Shown here: positions 1 to 7,022 of the stretch, piece by piece
Layout: each line of letters begins with the position of its first letter
Position numbering within the stretch: the stretch's first letter is position 1
DNA from: Synergistaceae bacterium
Lineage (GTDB): Bacteria; Synergistota; Synergistia; Synergistales; Aminobacteriaceae
Reading direction: 5' to 3'
NCBI GenBank assembly: GCA_017427625.1
Contig: JAFRSL010000125.1
Coordinates: forward strand, 1 to 12,719
DNA length: 12,719 nt
Notes under the pieces: model-generated
Databases searched by the model: none
What the model was told of the DNA's origin: nothing
The model's input: only the letters and a program-made list of their open reading frames with translations
Position numbers and translations under genes: made by a program

Positions 1-323
1 ATAAGCGGCGATGTCCTCATTATTGCGGAAAGACGCTTAAAACTCTTGGGGTTTCTCACGGCAACATAGGCCAGGTTCCCTGGATGCCACGTCTCAGACA
101 CAGACACTCCCGGCATGTTTCGGAACTTCATATCGCGCTCAAGCTCCATTCTCGTCAAAGCAACCTCAAAGTCCTCGTCCCTTGCGTCAGGTTTGCCATT
201 GTCTCGGTAGAATATCTCCTTGCCGATTTCGTAGCCGCAGCCCGTGATTACGTTGTCGCGTTCGAGGGCTTGGAGTATGCTCGTCTTACCGCTAGCGTGA
301 GGCCCGCATATGAACATGAACAT
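1..323 (-). CDS. P-loop nucleotide-binding protein, 3' end cut by window edge
   Basis: About 107 codons are visible, read leftward from ATG at 323 and open to base 1. The protein begins MFMFICGPHASGKTS, a Walker A motif (GPHASGKTS, residues 7-15), followed by a helix. Further on is the segment ETWHPGNLAYVAVRNP, with a Trp-His-Pro cluster. This looks like a small P-loop kinase or AAA-type ATPase, possibly of the deoxynucleoside-kinase-like group, but no Walker B or lid is visible because the gene leaves the window. The ATG at 323 follows GGAGAG with an 8-nt gap. ATG at 317 is an in-frame alternative. The start lies 2 nt beyond the stop of the secreted-protein gene 326-1444, so it is probably the last visible gene of the tolC operon and translationally coupled. 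Its substrate cannot be named. Confidence 0.7.
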   Translation of the reverse strand, partial: MFMFICGPHASGKTSILQALERDNVITGCGYEIGKEIFYRDNGKPDARDEDFEVALTRMELERDMKFRNMPGVSVSETWHPGNLAYVAVRNPKSFKRLSAIMRTSPL

Positions 324-325
324 GG

Positions 326-1444
326 TTATCTCTCCACTTTCCGCATAAGTATGGTAATGCAGAGAATAGCCAGTCCCATCGTGGAAAAGGCATTGCAGCC
401 GCTTGAGTTTGAATCTTTGTCATAGCCTGAGACCGTTGCCGCCGCAATCCCTGAAGGTGTTCCGCCAAGCGTTGAGGCCGTGTAATCACGCCTCGATGTT
501 CGGCCGTTGCTGTACGTGAAAAGCGTTATTGCCTCGTCCGTCATTACAGCGAATGTATCCGAGTTCTTGTTATCCCGGAGGAGCTTTATGTTCGATGACG
601 CTGATGTGATTGTCGCCGCCGTGAACTGCGTGTCCTGCAACGAGTGCATTATCGTGTTCACATAGCTTTCCCCGCTCTGGTACTGTGTCGCGTAGAAGAA
701 GCCATTACTGTTGTCGCGGCACATCGCTTTAACGGGGTAATCGCTGCTCAGAAGGCTGTAGAACCTGTTGTTGCTGGCCATAGCGTCGATTCCTGTTGAA
801 TGTGCGATTACAGGGTAGCTGCTGCTGTTGCTGAGTACCACCGTTGAACCTGCGCTCACGTCCGCGCTCACGAAGTAATCCACGCCCTCTTTGAGCTGGC
901 CGTCGAAGCGTATGTATCTCTGTCTTTCGCCTGCTGAAGCAATAACGTGGATCGTCTGTGCGTCCACCGCTATGCTGTCAATCTCTGTGTCATAGCCGTC
1001 AGCACTTATTACCGCCATGCAGTCAAACGAGTTCAGTACGCCGAAGCCACTGGTCTCAACCTCGTATATCTTCGAGCCTGCCGTGAGGAACAAGCTGTAT
1101 CCCGTCTCAGCATATCCTGCGCCGCTTGTCCCGTGAACGCCTTCAATGTCCGCGCTGTATGAGTAGTTCGTGAGGCTGCTGGGGTTGAAGACATAGGCAC
1201 GGTCTCCTGATGATGTAGCGTTTCGGGTGATTATTGCGAGGTTTGTTGATGAGCCGTTCCAGTATGATGTCAGGAAGGGTGATGATGATGTCCCTGTGTA
1301 CTGTATTGACGGAGCTTCGATGTCGGACGATGAACTTATCTTTATCGTTCCGAGATTTCCTGTCGATGTCATGTAGACCATATCGGCACTTGATACTCCG
1401 CAGAGCATCGTGATTATTGCGAGCGCAAGCAGAAATTTTCGCAT
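326..1444 (-). CDS. Secreted/surface protein with Synergist-CTERM-like sorting tail, function unknown
   Basis: The 372-residue product has an N-terminal signal peptide (MRKFLLALAIITMLCGVSSA). The body is rich in Ser, Thr, Tyr and Gly with alternating hydrophobic strands, suggesting an all-beta, perhaps propeller-like, exported domain; no catalytic motif is recognised. The C-terminus reads SGCNAF (348-353), then a hydrophobic stretch to about 367, then Arg-Lys. That three-part layout matches the Synergist-CTERM protein-sorting domain known from Synergistetes and is echoed by the protein at 9290-9946. The tail is expected to anchor or sort the protein at the envelope, with the Cys as the likely processing or modification site; this is inference from similar CTERM systems. 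The start follows AGGAAAG embedded in the end of the upstream transglycosylase gene, 3 nt away. It is probably co-expressed with tolC. Confidence 0.85.
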   Translation of the reverse strand: MRKFLLALAIITMLCGVSSADMVYMTSTGNLGTIKISSSSDIEAPSIQYTGTSSSPFLTSYWNGSSTNLAIITRNATSSGDRAYVFNPSSLTNYSYSADIEGVHGTSGAGYAETGYSLFLTAGSKIYEVETSGFGVLNSFDCMAVISADGYDTEIDSIAVDAQTIHVIASAGERQRYIRFDGQLKEGVDYFVSADVSAGSTVVLSNSSSYPVIAHSTGIDAMASNNRFYSLLSSDYPVKAMCRDNSNGFFYATQYQSGESYVNTIMHSLQDTQFTAATITSASSNIKLLRDNKNSDTFAVMTDEAITLFTYSNGRTSRRDYTASTLGGTPSGIAAATVSGYDKDSNSSGCNAFSTMGLAILCITILMRKVER

Positions 1445-1447
1445 TGT

Positions 1448-2014
1448 TTACTTTCCTTTCTTCTTTGTTTTTGTGGCGTTGTCCTTTGAACGCAATTCCT
1501 TCACTGTTGACATTACTTTGTCGCGCATCTTCGTGTTACCCGCACTGTAACGCATCAATCCCTTCTGAACGTCATTGTCGCACTTCTTCATGCAGTCCGA
1601 GAAAATCTCAGTTCCAAACATTATATTAGTCCTGGCGTCAAACATATCCTTCGCATTCTTGACTTTCGGGAATCGCTGCTTTATCGCCTTCTCGTGAATC
1701 TTCCAGCGAACTTGCATCAATCCGTAGTCGCCGCCCTTTGAGACAGCTTTGTTGTTGACGGTTGACTCATGGACGATTATAGCCGCTATTACATACGGAT
1801 CCTGCTTGAATTTCTCGGAGGCTTCGATGACGATTTCGGCGTATTTCTTCGCGTTTACTGGCTCAAGTCTTGGGTTTGCCTTCGTGAAGAGAGCGTAAAT
1901 GTTTCTAGCCCTATTGTCGACAGCAGGAGTTTTAGTGAGCTTCGCCGCAGAGTATGATGTCGACGGGAATAACAGAAGGAATATCGCGATGATTACGAGT
2001 TTTCGTGTTCTCAT
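1448..2014 (-). CDS. Small exported lytic transglycosylase (SLT domain)
   Basis: This 188-residue protein should cleave peptidoglycan glycan strands non-hydrolytically in the periplasm. A signal peptide (residues 1-23, ending TSYSAA) precedes one SLT/goose-lysozyme-like domain. The hallmark run is present: VHES with candidate catalytic Glu83, then GGDYGLMQV (94-102), and RYSAGN (155-160) in place of the usual YNAG segment. The C-terminal 15 residues are Lys-rich. Cys141 and Cys145 could form a disulfide. The protein is short for the family, essentially a bare catalytic domain, so partners may target it. Its ATG overlaps the tolC stop (ATGA at 2011-2014) and a GGGACG-type ribosome site precedes it. 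Placement after TolC suggests local wall opening for an envelope-spanning export complex, which is inference. Confidence 0.9.
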   Translation of the reverse strand: MRTRKLVIIAIFLLLFPSTSYSAAKLTKTPAVDNRARNIYALFTKANPRLEPVNAKKYAEIVIEASEKFKQDPYVIAAIIVHESTVNNKAVSKGGDYGLMQVRWKIHEKAIKQRFPKVKNAKDMFDARTNIMFGTEIFSDCMKKCDNDVQKGLMRYSAGNTKMRDKVMSTVKELRSKDNATKTKKKGK

Positions 2015-3387
2015 TTCTTCGTCCCTACTCTGAGAGATTTCAGGCCGAGTTCACCGAGTATCTCTTTGCCTTTGCCATATCGGGATAATGCCTCGTTCCA
2101 GTCGCCGTTCTCATCGGGGGCGTAATCTCCCACAGCCTTCTTCATTGCGACGAGTGCGACATACATGTTCCTTACAGCGTTGAGATATTCAGTGCGTACT
2201 GCCTGATATGCCGTCTGAGCGTTAATGAGGTCAATCTGCGCTCCCATTCCTTCGGAGTACATTAGCTCCGTAATCCTCAGCTCCTCCTCTGAACGTTCAA
2301 CCTGACGCTGCTTGTCATGCTCCGCGGCTGATGCGTTCCTCCAGTTGTTCATCGCTACGGCAATATCACGTCTGGTCTGCTCTCGAACTGCCTCAAGGTT
2401 GGCCTCTGATGCCTGAATGAGACGATCCGTGTTCATGACGCGGTACTTCGTGGCCTTTCCGTCGGTTATGGGGAAGTTCAGCGAAATTGACGCACCGGCC
2501 TGGAGATTGTTCGGGGTAGCATAGCTCTCAGGGTCTGACCATGGCGTGAACTGGAACGCAAAATCCAACGTCGGGGACATTCCTTTGGCTGTGAGCTTCT
2601 TTACGAGGCGGGCACGTTCGAGGTTAAGTCTTGCGGCTCGGACATCAGGGCGGTACTCCAATGCATCCTCAAAGTTCAAGGCAACATTAAATTCCGGGAC
2701 TTTAAGCTCCTCGTCAACTGGCTCAACGTCAAGCCCTCCAGCCATCAATGACAGTTCAGCAATGAGATTCAGGTATGTCGTCTCAGCGTTCTTCTCAAGA
2801 CTCTCAGCCTCAACAACCTGAGCCTCTGAACGTACAATGTCGAGCTTCGGGACAAGTTCTTGATTGTACTTCTCGACAGTAACACGGTGATTCTCCGAAC
2901 GCTGCAGCAAAATCTCATGCTGAAGCTTCATGTTCTCGCGGGCAAGGACGGCTGACCACCATGTCTCTTCCGCAGCTGCGATTAGAGTGTTGATGCTGTT
3001 GTCGAAGTTTGCGCGTGAGACCTCGTAGCCCAGAATGTTCTGCTTCTCGTCAAGCTTGTAGCTGCCATTGATGTCAATCCTCTGGGTTAAACGGAGGGCC
3101 ATGTTTCCTGCAAAGACGTTTTCCTGCGATGCTTCACCGGTTCCCTGCTTTGTAACGTATGAGCCTGTGAATGTCCCGCTGGTCGTCGGCCTCTGGTATG
3201 CCACTGACGCAAGAACGGAATAATAGTCCGCCTCAATGCTTTTAATCCCCGCCCTCAATGTGTGATTGTTGAGGAGGATTTCCCGGATGTATTGGGGGAG
3301 CGTCATTGAGACAGAAGCGAATGACGGTGAAGGTAACGTCAGCATAACGCCGATTACCAACGCGCCAAAGATTTTTCGTTGCACCAA
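2011..3387 (-). CDS. tolC: TolC-family outer-membrane efflux/export channel
   Basis: The 458-residue protein is the outer-membrane factor of tripartite efflux or type I secretion systems. It has a signal peptide (about 1-24, ending SPSFAS), then two long alpha-helical repeats of the OEP type: residues about 28-240 and 245-430. Typical repeat phrases are seen, such as LEYRPDVRAARLNLERARL and the later GASISLNFPI strand, followed by the YSEGMGAQIDLINAQTAYQAVRTEY helix. The length fits the family (about 420-490). The start is probably TTG at 3387, preceded by AAAGG with a 10-nt gap; GTG at 3384 is an alternative. No upstream ATG is in frame. No inner-membrane pump or adaptor gene is adjacent, so the partner must be encoded elsewhere. 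It is the first gene of the leftward operon. The symbol denotes the family, not proven orthology to E. coli tolC. Confidence 0.88.
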   Translation of the reverse strand: MVQRKIFGALVIGVMLTLPSPSFASVSMTLPQYIREILLNNHTLRAGIKSIEADYYSVLASVAYQRPTTSGTFTGSYVTKQGTGEASQENVFAGNMALRLTQRIDINGSYKLDEKQNILGYEVSRANFDNSINTLIAAAEETWWSAVLARENMKLQHEILLQRSENHRVTVEKYNQELVPKLDIVRSEAQVVEAESLEKNAETTYLNLIAELSLMAGGLDVEPVDEELKVPEFNVALNFEDALEYRPDVRAARLNLERARLVKKLTAKGMSPTLDFAFQFTPWSDPESYATPNNLQAGASISLNFPITDGKATKYRVMNTDRLIQASEANLEAVREQTRRDIAVAMNNWRNASAAEHDKQRQVERSEEELRITELMYSEGMGAQIDLINAQTAYQAVRTEYLNAVRNMYVALVAMKKAVGDYAPDENGDWNEALSRYGKGKEILGELGLKSLRVGTKK

Positions 3388-3409
3388 AACATCACAACCT
3401 TTCGTATTT

Positions 3410-3438
3410 TTGACAGTAATTATGACACAATAAATAAT
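3410..3438 (+). promoter_or_regulatory. Candidate sigma-70 promoter for the rightward operon
   Basis: TTGACA (3410-3415) is a perfect -35 box, followed after 17 nt by AATAAT (3433-3438). A second option is the extended -10 TGtTAGAAT at 3448-3456, without a good -35. Either would serve the flavoprotein gene at 3488, whose GAGGAAG ribosome site is at 3471-3477. The promoter overlaps the candidate tolC promoter face to face. Confidence 0.45.
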
Positions 3439-3460
3439 TTTCTGTCATGTTAGAATGTCA
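3411..3460. promoter_or_regulatory. Nested TGACA/TGTCA dyad, possible operator in divergent intergenic region
   Basis: TGACA occurs at 3411-3415 and 3423-3427, and its complement TGTCA at 3443-3447 and 3456-3460. Both inner and outer pairs are centred near 3435, so the four boxes form a nearly symmetrical nested palindrome. The inner pair extends to ATGACA/TGTCAT. It covers both candidate promoters, which is what an operator for a divergent switch would do. No regulator gene lies next to it, and chance in AT-rich DNA is possible. Confidence 0.35.
3419..3448 (-). promoter_or_regulatory. Candidate sigma-70 promoter for the leftward tolC operon
   Basis: Read on the minus strand, ATGACA (3448-3443) and CATAAT (3424-3419) are each 5/6 matches to the -35 and -10 consensus, with an 18-nt spacer. 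The position is about 30-60 bases upstream of the tolC TTG start. This is consensus matching by eye only. Confidence 0.45.
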
Positions 3461-3487
3461 GATATTTTTTGAGGAAGCAGTGACTCT

Positions 3488-4735
3488 ATGGAAACTTTTG
3501 ATACGCTAATAATCGGAGGAGGGCCGGCTGGTTTAATGGCCGCAATAAGAGCCTCATCACTCGGCCAGAAAGTAGCAATAGCCGAGAAAAACCACTCAGT
3601 CGGCGAAAAGTTACTCCTCTCAGGCAGGGGACGATGCAACTTCACCAACGCTGAGTCAAACATCGACACATTCATCTCAAAATACGGCGATAACGGGAAA
3701 TTCCTTTACTCAGCCTTCAGCAAGTTCGGGCCTCTAAGAACGCGGGAATATTTCAGCCACATCGGCGTCAAGTTTGTCGAGGAACGAGGAAAGCGAATCT
3801 TCCCAAAAGAAGGCGGAAGTCAGCGTGTACTCGATGCCCTCTTAATGCAGTGCAGGAAGAACGGCGTAAGAATAATGCGTTCAACCCCTGTTCAAGGTCT
3901 GAAAGTCAAGAACAATCACATCGACCGCCTCATAGCTGGCAATGACGAATACAGTGCCGGAAAATACATCATCACTACTGGCGGAATGTCTTACCCCAAG
4001 ACAGGCTCAACGGGAGACGGTTACGAATTTGCGCGAAGGATCGGGCACACGATCGTGCCGTTATATCCAGCTTTAGTGCCAGTGAAGACGCGTGAGACAT
4101 GGCCGAAACTTGCGAGCGGCTGTGATTTGCGGAATGTGAGGATTACGGTGTTTCTTGACGGGAAGAATATAGCTGAGAGATTTGGCGAGATGGAGTTCAC
4201 GAACTTCGGGGTAAGCGGGCCGATAATCATGGAGTTGAGCCGATTCATTCCGGATTGGGTGAACCTTGAAGACATGACGTTTACGGAGCTTCAATTCTCG
4301 CTGGACATGAAGCCTACATTGACGCACGAGATACTTGATGACAGGATAAAGCGCGACATAGCCAAGCATCCGGGCGGGAAATTTTCGGGATTATTGCGGG
4401 GATTAGTGCCTGAGAAGATGGTGGCGTTAATTCTTGAACTCTCGGACATCCCCAAAGATAAACCGGTCGATTACATGAGCGATATGGAAATTTCTGCGAC
4501 CGTGAAGCTTCTCAAGAACATCCGCATGAACGTCAACGGCCTTTGGAGCTTCAACAACGCGATGGTAACGCGTGGAGGGGTGAGCCTCAAGGAAGTCGAG
4601 CCGTCAACAATGAGATCGAAGTTATGTGATAATCTTTACTTTGCGGGAGAAGTTCTTGACCTTGACGGGCCATCGGGAGGCTTCAACCTTCAGGTTTGCT
4701 GGTCAACAGGATATGCAGCAGGGAGCGTGGAATAA
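3488..4735 (+). CDS. BaiN/HI0933-type NAD(P)/FAD-dependent oxidoreductase
   Basis: The 415-residue protein belongs to the HI0933/YhiN/BaiN flavoprotein family, a cytoplasmic FAD enzyme group whose physiological substrate is mostly unknown. The N-terminal Rossmann motif is GGGPAG (10-15), followed by the family signature SGRGRCNFTN (45-54). The TTGGMSYPKTGSTGDGY segment (163-179) and the C-terminal FAD-closing segment FAGEVLDLDGPSGGFNLQ (385-402) are both intact. Length is typical. The ATG at 3488 is the only reasonable start: an in-frame TGA lies at 3470-3472, and GAGG sits 13 nt upstream, slightly far. It is the first gene of the rightward cluster and ends directly against the coaX ATG, with no bases between. 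The name BaiN comes from a bile-acid pathway member and should not be read as a function here. Confidence 0.92.
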   Translation: METFDTLIIGGGPAGLMAAIRASSLGQKVAIAEKNHSVGEKLLLSGRGRCNFTNAESNIDTFISKYGDNGKFLYSAFSKFGPLRTREYFSHIGVKFVEERGKRIFPKEGGSQRVLDALLMQCRKNGVRIMRSTPVQGLKVKNNHIDRLIAGNDEYSAGKYIITTGGMSYPKTGSTGDGYEFARRIGHTIVPLYPALVPVKTRETWPKLASGCDLRNVRITVFLDGKNIAERFGEMEFTNFGVSGPIIMELSRFIPDWVNLEDMTFTELQFSLDMKPTLTHEILDDRIKRDIAKHPGGKFSGLLRGLVPEKMVALILELSDIPKDKPVDYMSDMEISATVKLLKNIRMNVNGLWSFNNAMVTRGGVSLKEVEPSTMRSKLCDNLYFAGEVLDLDGPSGGFNLQVCWSTGYAAGSVE

Positions 4736-5503
4736 ATGTTAATGGTTATAGATACAGGAAACACTACGACGGCAGCGGGAGTTTATGACGGGGAGGAACT
4801 TATTGCGCACTGGAGGCTATCGTCAACGTTGCGAACATCCGACGAGTTTGGGATGGACTTCATCAGTCTTCTAGGCACGAAGGGACTGAAGCCCAGTGAC
4901 ATAACGGGGGTTGCATTAGCGAGCGTAGTGCCATCGCTGGACTTTCCGATGACTGAGGCAATAAAGCAATATTTTGGGGTAACTCCTCTTCAGGTCAACG
5001 GCTCGACGGACACGGGAATGAAGATACTCACTGACAATCCCCGCGAGGTTGGTGCTGACAGGATCGTGAACGCGCTTGCAGGCCGCGAGAAGTACGGAAT
5101 GCCTCTGATAGTTGCGGATTACGGGACGGCGATAACGTTCGACGTTGTATCACCCGAAGGCTCTTACATGGGAGGAGCGATTGCGCCCGGTCTTACCTCA
5201 AGCATCTCAGCACTGTTCTCGAAGGCCGCGAAACTCCCGCAGGTTGCCCTGAACATCCCACGAAGCGTAATCGGAGGTAACACTGAGCAGGCAATACAGT
5301 CAGGAATACTTTTCGGGAACGCAGGGCTGACGGACAGGATAGTTGACATGATTCGCAGTGAACCTGGAATGGAGAATGCGAAGGTAATCGCTACGGGCGG
5401 ACATGCTGGATTGATGGCGAAGGTATCAGAGAGGATTGATATAGTGGACAAATGGCTGACGCTTGAGGGCTTGAAGATGATATACGAGCGGGTGAACGAG
5501 TGA
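4736..5503 (+). CDS. coaX: Type III pantothenate kinase
   Basis: CoaX phosphorylates pantothenate, the first step of coenzyme A synthesis. It is an ASKHA-fold enzyme needing a monovalent cation. The 255-residue length is normal. Family landmarks are the first phosphate loop DTGNTTTAAGVYDG (6-19), GADR (106-109) carrying the predicted catalytic Asp108, the second phosphate loop ADYGTAITFD (127-136), GAIAPGL (147-153), and the adenosine-side ATGGHAGL (219-226). The start is ATG at 4736, directly after the preceding TAA, with GGGAG 10 nt upstream. ATG at 4742 is a possible alternative, giving the shorter MVIDTGNT start common in the family. The end overlaps the dus GTG start by four bases (GTGA). 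Confidence 0.96.
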   Translation: MLMVIDTGNTTTAAGVYDGEELIAHWRLSSTLRTSDEFGMDFISLLGTKGLKPSDITGVALASVVPSLDFPMTEAIKQYFGVTPLQVNGSTDTGMKILTDNPREVGADRIVNALAGREKYGMPLIVADYGTAITFDVVSPEGSYMGGAIAPGLTSSISALFSKAAKLPQVALNIPRSVIGGNTEQAIQSGILFGNAGLTDRIVDMIRSEPGMENAKVIATGGHAGLMAKVSERIDIVDKWLTLEGLKMIYERVNE

Positions 5504-6426
5504 TAGTAGGGGGAATTGAGGTTTCTGGAAGATTATTCCTTGCGCCGCTTGCTGGTATAACGGATCTTCCAGTTCGTGAATTTTTCTCGGAACACGGGGC
5601 ATCATTGACGCACACGGAGATGATTTCATGCGCGGGATTGATTCGGGACAACGCGAAGACCTTTGACATGCTGAAAGTCTCGGAGCGTGAAGGCCCTCTG
5701 GTCGTCCAGCTCTTTGCGAATGACGCAGGGGTACTCAAAGCGGGCGGGGAAGTAGTGATGGAACGTTGCGAGAAATTCACAGCGTTCGGGATAAACATGG
5801 CCTGCCCAATGCCAAAAATCACGAAGAACGGCTGCGGTGCTTCCCTCCTGAAGAAGCCCGAAATTGCGGTGAAGATGGTTTCCGGCCTGAAGTCTCTGGG
5901 TCTTCCTGTGTGGGTGAAGATCCGTCGCCTCGAAGATGATGATGACACACTAAGTTTTGTTGACGGACTAGTTGAGGCGGGGGCTGATAATGTCTGCATA
6001 CATGGCCGTACCTGCGCGCAGAGATACGAGGGCGTTGCTGACAGGAGAATAACGTCAAAGGCCGGGCAAAAATTTCCGGGAATGATAAGTGCGAGCGGAG
6101 ATGTGCGTGAAGTTGCGGACGTTGAGGAATATTTGTCGATGGGCTGTGCTGGAGTGATGATAGCGAGGGGGGCGTTCAGTAACCCGTTCATATTCGAGGA
6201 GTTCGAGGGGAGATTCAGGACGAAGGGCGAAAAACTTTCCGAAATAGTAAACTTTGCCCGCCACGCTGACGAAATTTCAGGTGAACACAGAGCGTTAGTT
6301 CTGATGAAAAGATTTGCGGGTAGTATACTAAGGTACGGATATGGTTCTGCGGAACTGAGAAGGCAGGCCATGATGTCAGGGAAACTTGACGAAATCATCG
6401 ACATATTACGAAAGGGAAGCGTTTAA
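5500..6426 (+). CDS. dus: tRNA-dihydrouridine synthase (Dus family)
   Basis: This FMN enzyme reduces uridine to dihydrouridine in tRNA using NADPH. The 308-residue TIM barrel shows the expected order: LAPLAGITDLPVREFF (14-29), VVQLFAND (68-75), GINMACPMPK (97-106) with the predicted catalytic Cys102, PVWVKIR (136-142), IHGRTCAQRYEG (167-178), and FMN-phosphate-binding SASGDV (197-202) plus GVMIARGAFSNPFIF (218-232). Family members are usually 310-350 residues, so the C-terminal tRNA-binding helical domain is slightly short. The start is GTG at 5500, overlapping the coaX stop. No strong ribosome site is seen, consistent with coupling. The subfamily (B-like) is not certain, so the symbol is generic. 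Confidence 0.94.
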   Translation: MIVGGIEVSGRLFLAPLAGITDLPVREFFSEHGASLTHTEMISCAGLIRDNAKTFDMLKVSEREGPLVVQLFANDAGVLKAGGEVVMERCEKFTAFGINMACPMPKITKNGCGASLLKKPEIAVKMVSGLKSLGLPVWVKIRRLEDDDDTLSFVDGLVEAGADNVCIHGRTCAQRYEGVADRRITSKAGQKFPGMISASGDVREVADVEEYLSMGCAGVMIARGAFSNPFIFEEFEGRFRTKGEKLSEIVNFARHADEISGEHRALVLMKRFAGSILRYGYGSAELRRQAMMSGKLDEIIDILRKGSV

Positions 6427-6428
6427 TT

Positions 6429-6707
6429 ATGAGAGAACATTACGAGTTTAAGCCAGAGGGTGTATGCACGAAGCTGATCACATTTGACATCGAGGAGGGG
6501 AAAATCTACGGGCTTCATTTTCTCGGAGGCTGTCCCGGAAATCTTGCGGCAATCTCGAAGCTCCTTGAGGGTTATGATGCAATGAAGGCGTCTGAGCTTC
6601 TGATTGGAAATCGTTGCGGGCACAGGTCAACGTCATGCGCAGACCAGCTTGCAATAGCGATAGAGCAGGCCATGACCACAGAGGCTGAACGAAGGATAGC
6701 ATCATGA
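6429..6707 (+). CDS. Four-Cys TSCPD-domain protein (TIGR03905-like)
   Basis: The 92-residue protein carries the TSCPD fold, seen alone in small proteins and as a C-terminal part of some ribonucleotide reductases. It has four conserved-looking cysteines: Cys13 (GVCTK), Cys35 (GGCPGN), Cys63 and Cys70 (in RCGHRSTSCADQLA). A metal-binding or redox role is plausible from this spacing, but the function of the family is not known to me. The ATG at 6429 lies 2 nt after the dus stop, with AGGGAAG as ribosome site. Its TGA overlaps the next ATG (ATGA at 6704-6707). Confidence 0.88.
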   Translation: MREHYEFKPEGVCTKLITFDIEEGKIYGLHFLGGCPGNLAAISKLLEGYDAMKASELLIGNRCGHRSTSCADQLAIAIEQAMTTEAERRIAS

Positions 6708-7009
6708 AGGTAGAGACACGTTACGGGAGCATATGGGACGAGCTTCCTGTTAAGTATGAGCCTAAAATCCCGGAGACTCAGGAGGAAGCTGAGGAGCTTC
6801 ACCGTGCTGCCCAAGAAAGCATTGACGACGCACTGATGAAGACCATTGACGCGCACAACGAATCAATGAGGAAGGCGGCGGAACTTAGGCGGAAGACCCA
6901 GCAGAAGGAGGACATAGAACGCCGAGTGATTCAGCACCGAGAGCAGCAGCGTGAGATATTCGAGGCAGAGGCAGTGAGACGAAAGAGGAACGCGGAGATA
7001 TTTGCATGA
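6704..7009 (+). CDS. Small charged helical protein, function unknown
   Basis: I do not recognise this 101-residue protein. It has no signal peptide, membrane segment or cysteine. From about residue 25 on it is dominated by Glu, Arg, Lys, Gln and Ala, predicting one long soluble helix or coiled coil; the N-terminal 20 residues (with GSIWDELPVKYEPKIP) are more ordered-looking and Pro-containing. The ATG is fused to the preceding stop (ATGA). The stop TGA at 7007-7009 overlaps the ribosome site of the coiled-coil membrane protein that follows, so the two are probably made together. A partner role for that neighbour is a reasonable guess. Confidence 0.75.
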   Translation: MKVETRYGSIWDELPVKYEPKIPETQEEAEELHRAAQESIDDALMKTIDAHNESMRKAAELRRKTQQKEDIERRVIQHREQQREIFEAEAVRRKRNAEIFA

Positions 7010-7016
7010 GGAGGGG
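7008..7016 (+). promoter_or_regulatory. Strong ribosome binding site deciding the 7023 start
   Basis: GAGGAGGGG ends 6 nt before ATG at 7023. A TTG at 7002 is in frame but lies upstream of this site and would be read through it, so 7023 is preferred. The site overlaps the stop codon of the preceding gene. Confidence 0.8.
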
Positions 7017-7022
7017 ATTATA

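Noticed and set aside
84..425. Plus-strand open frame of 113 codons
   Set aside because: It is antisense to the P-loop gene, which has a Walker A motif and a ribosome site, and it crosses into the Synergist-CTERM gene.
5391..6404. Long open frame on the minus strand (337 codons)
   Set aside because: It lies opposite dus, a clear plus-strand gene. Its translation is Ser/Pro-rich low-complexity typical of an antisense shadow.
7002..7022. Upstream TTG start for the coiled-coil membrane protein
   Set aside because: The strong GAGGAGGGG site lies after this TTG and is well placed for ATG 7023.
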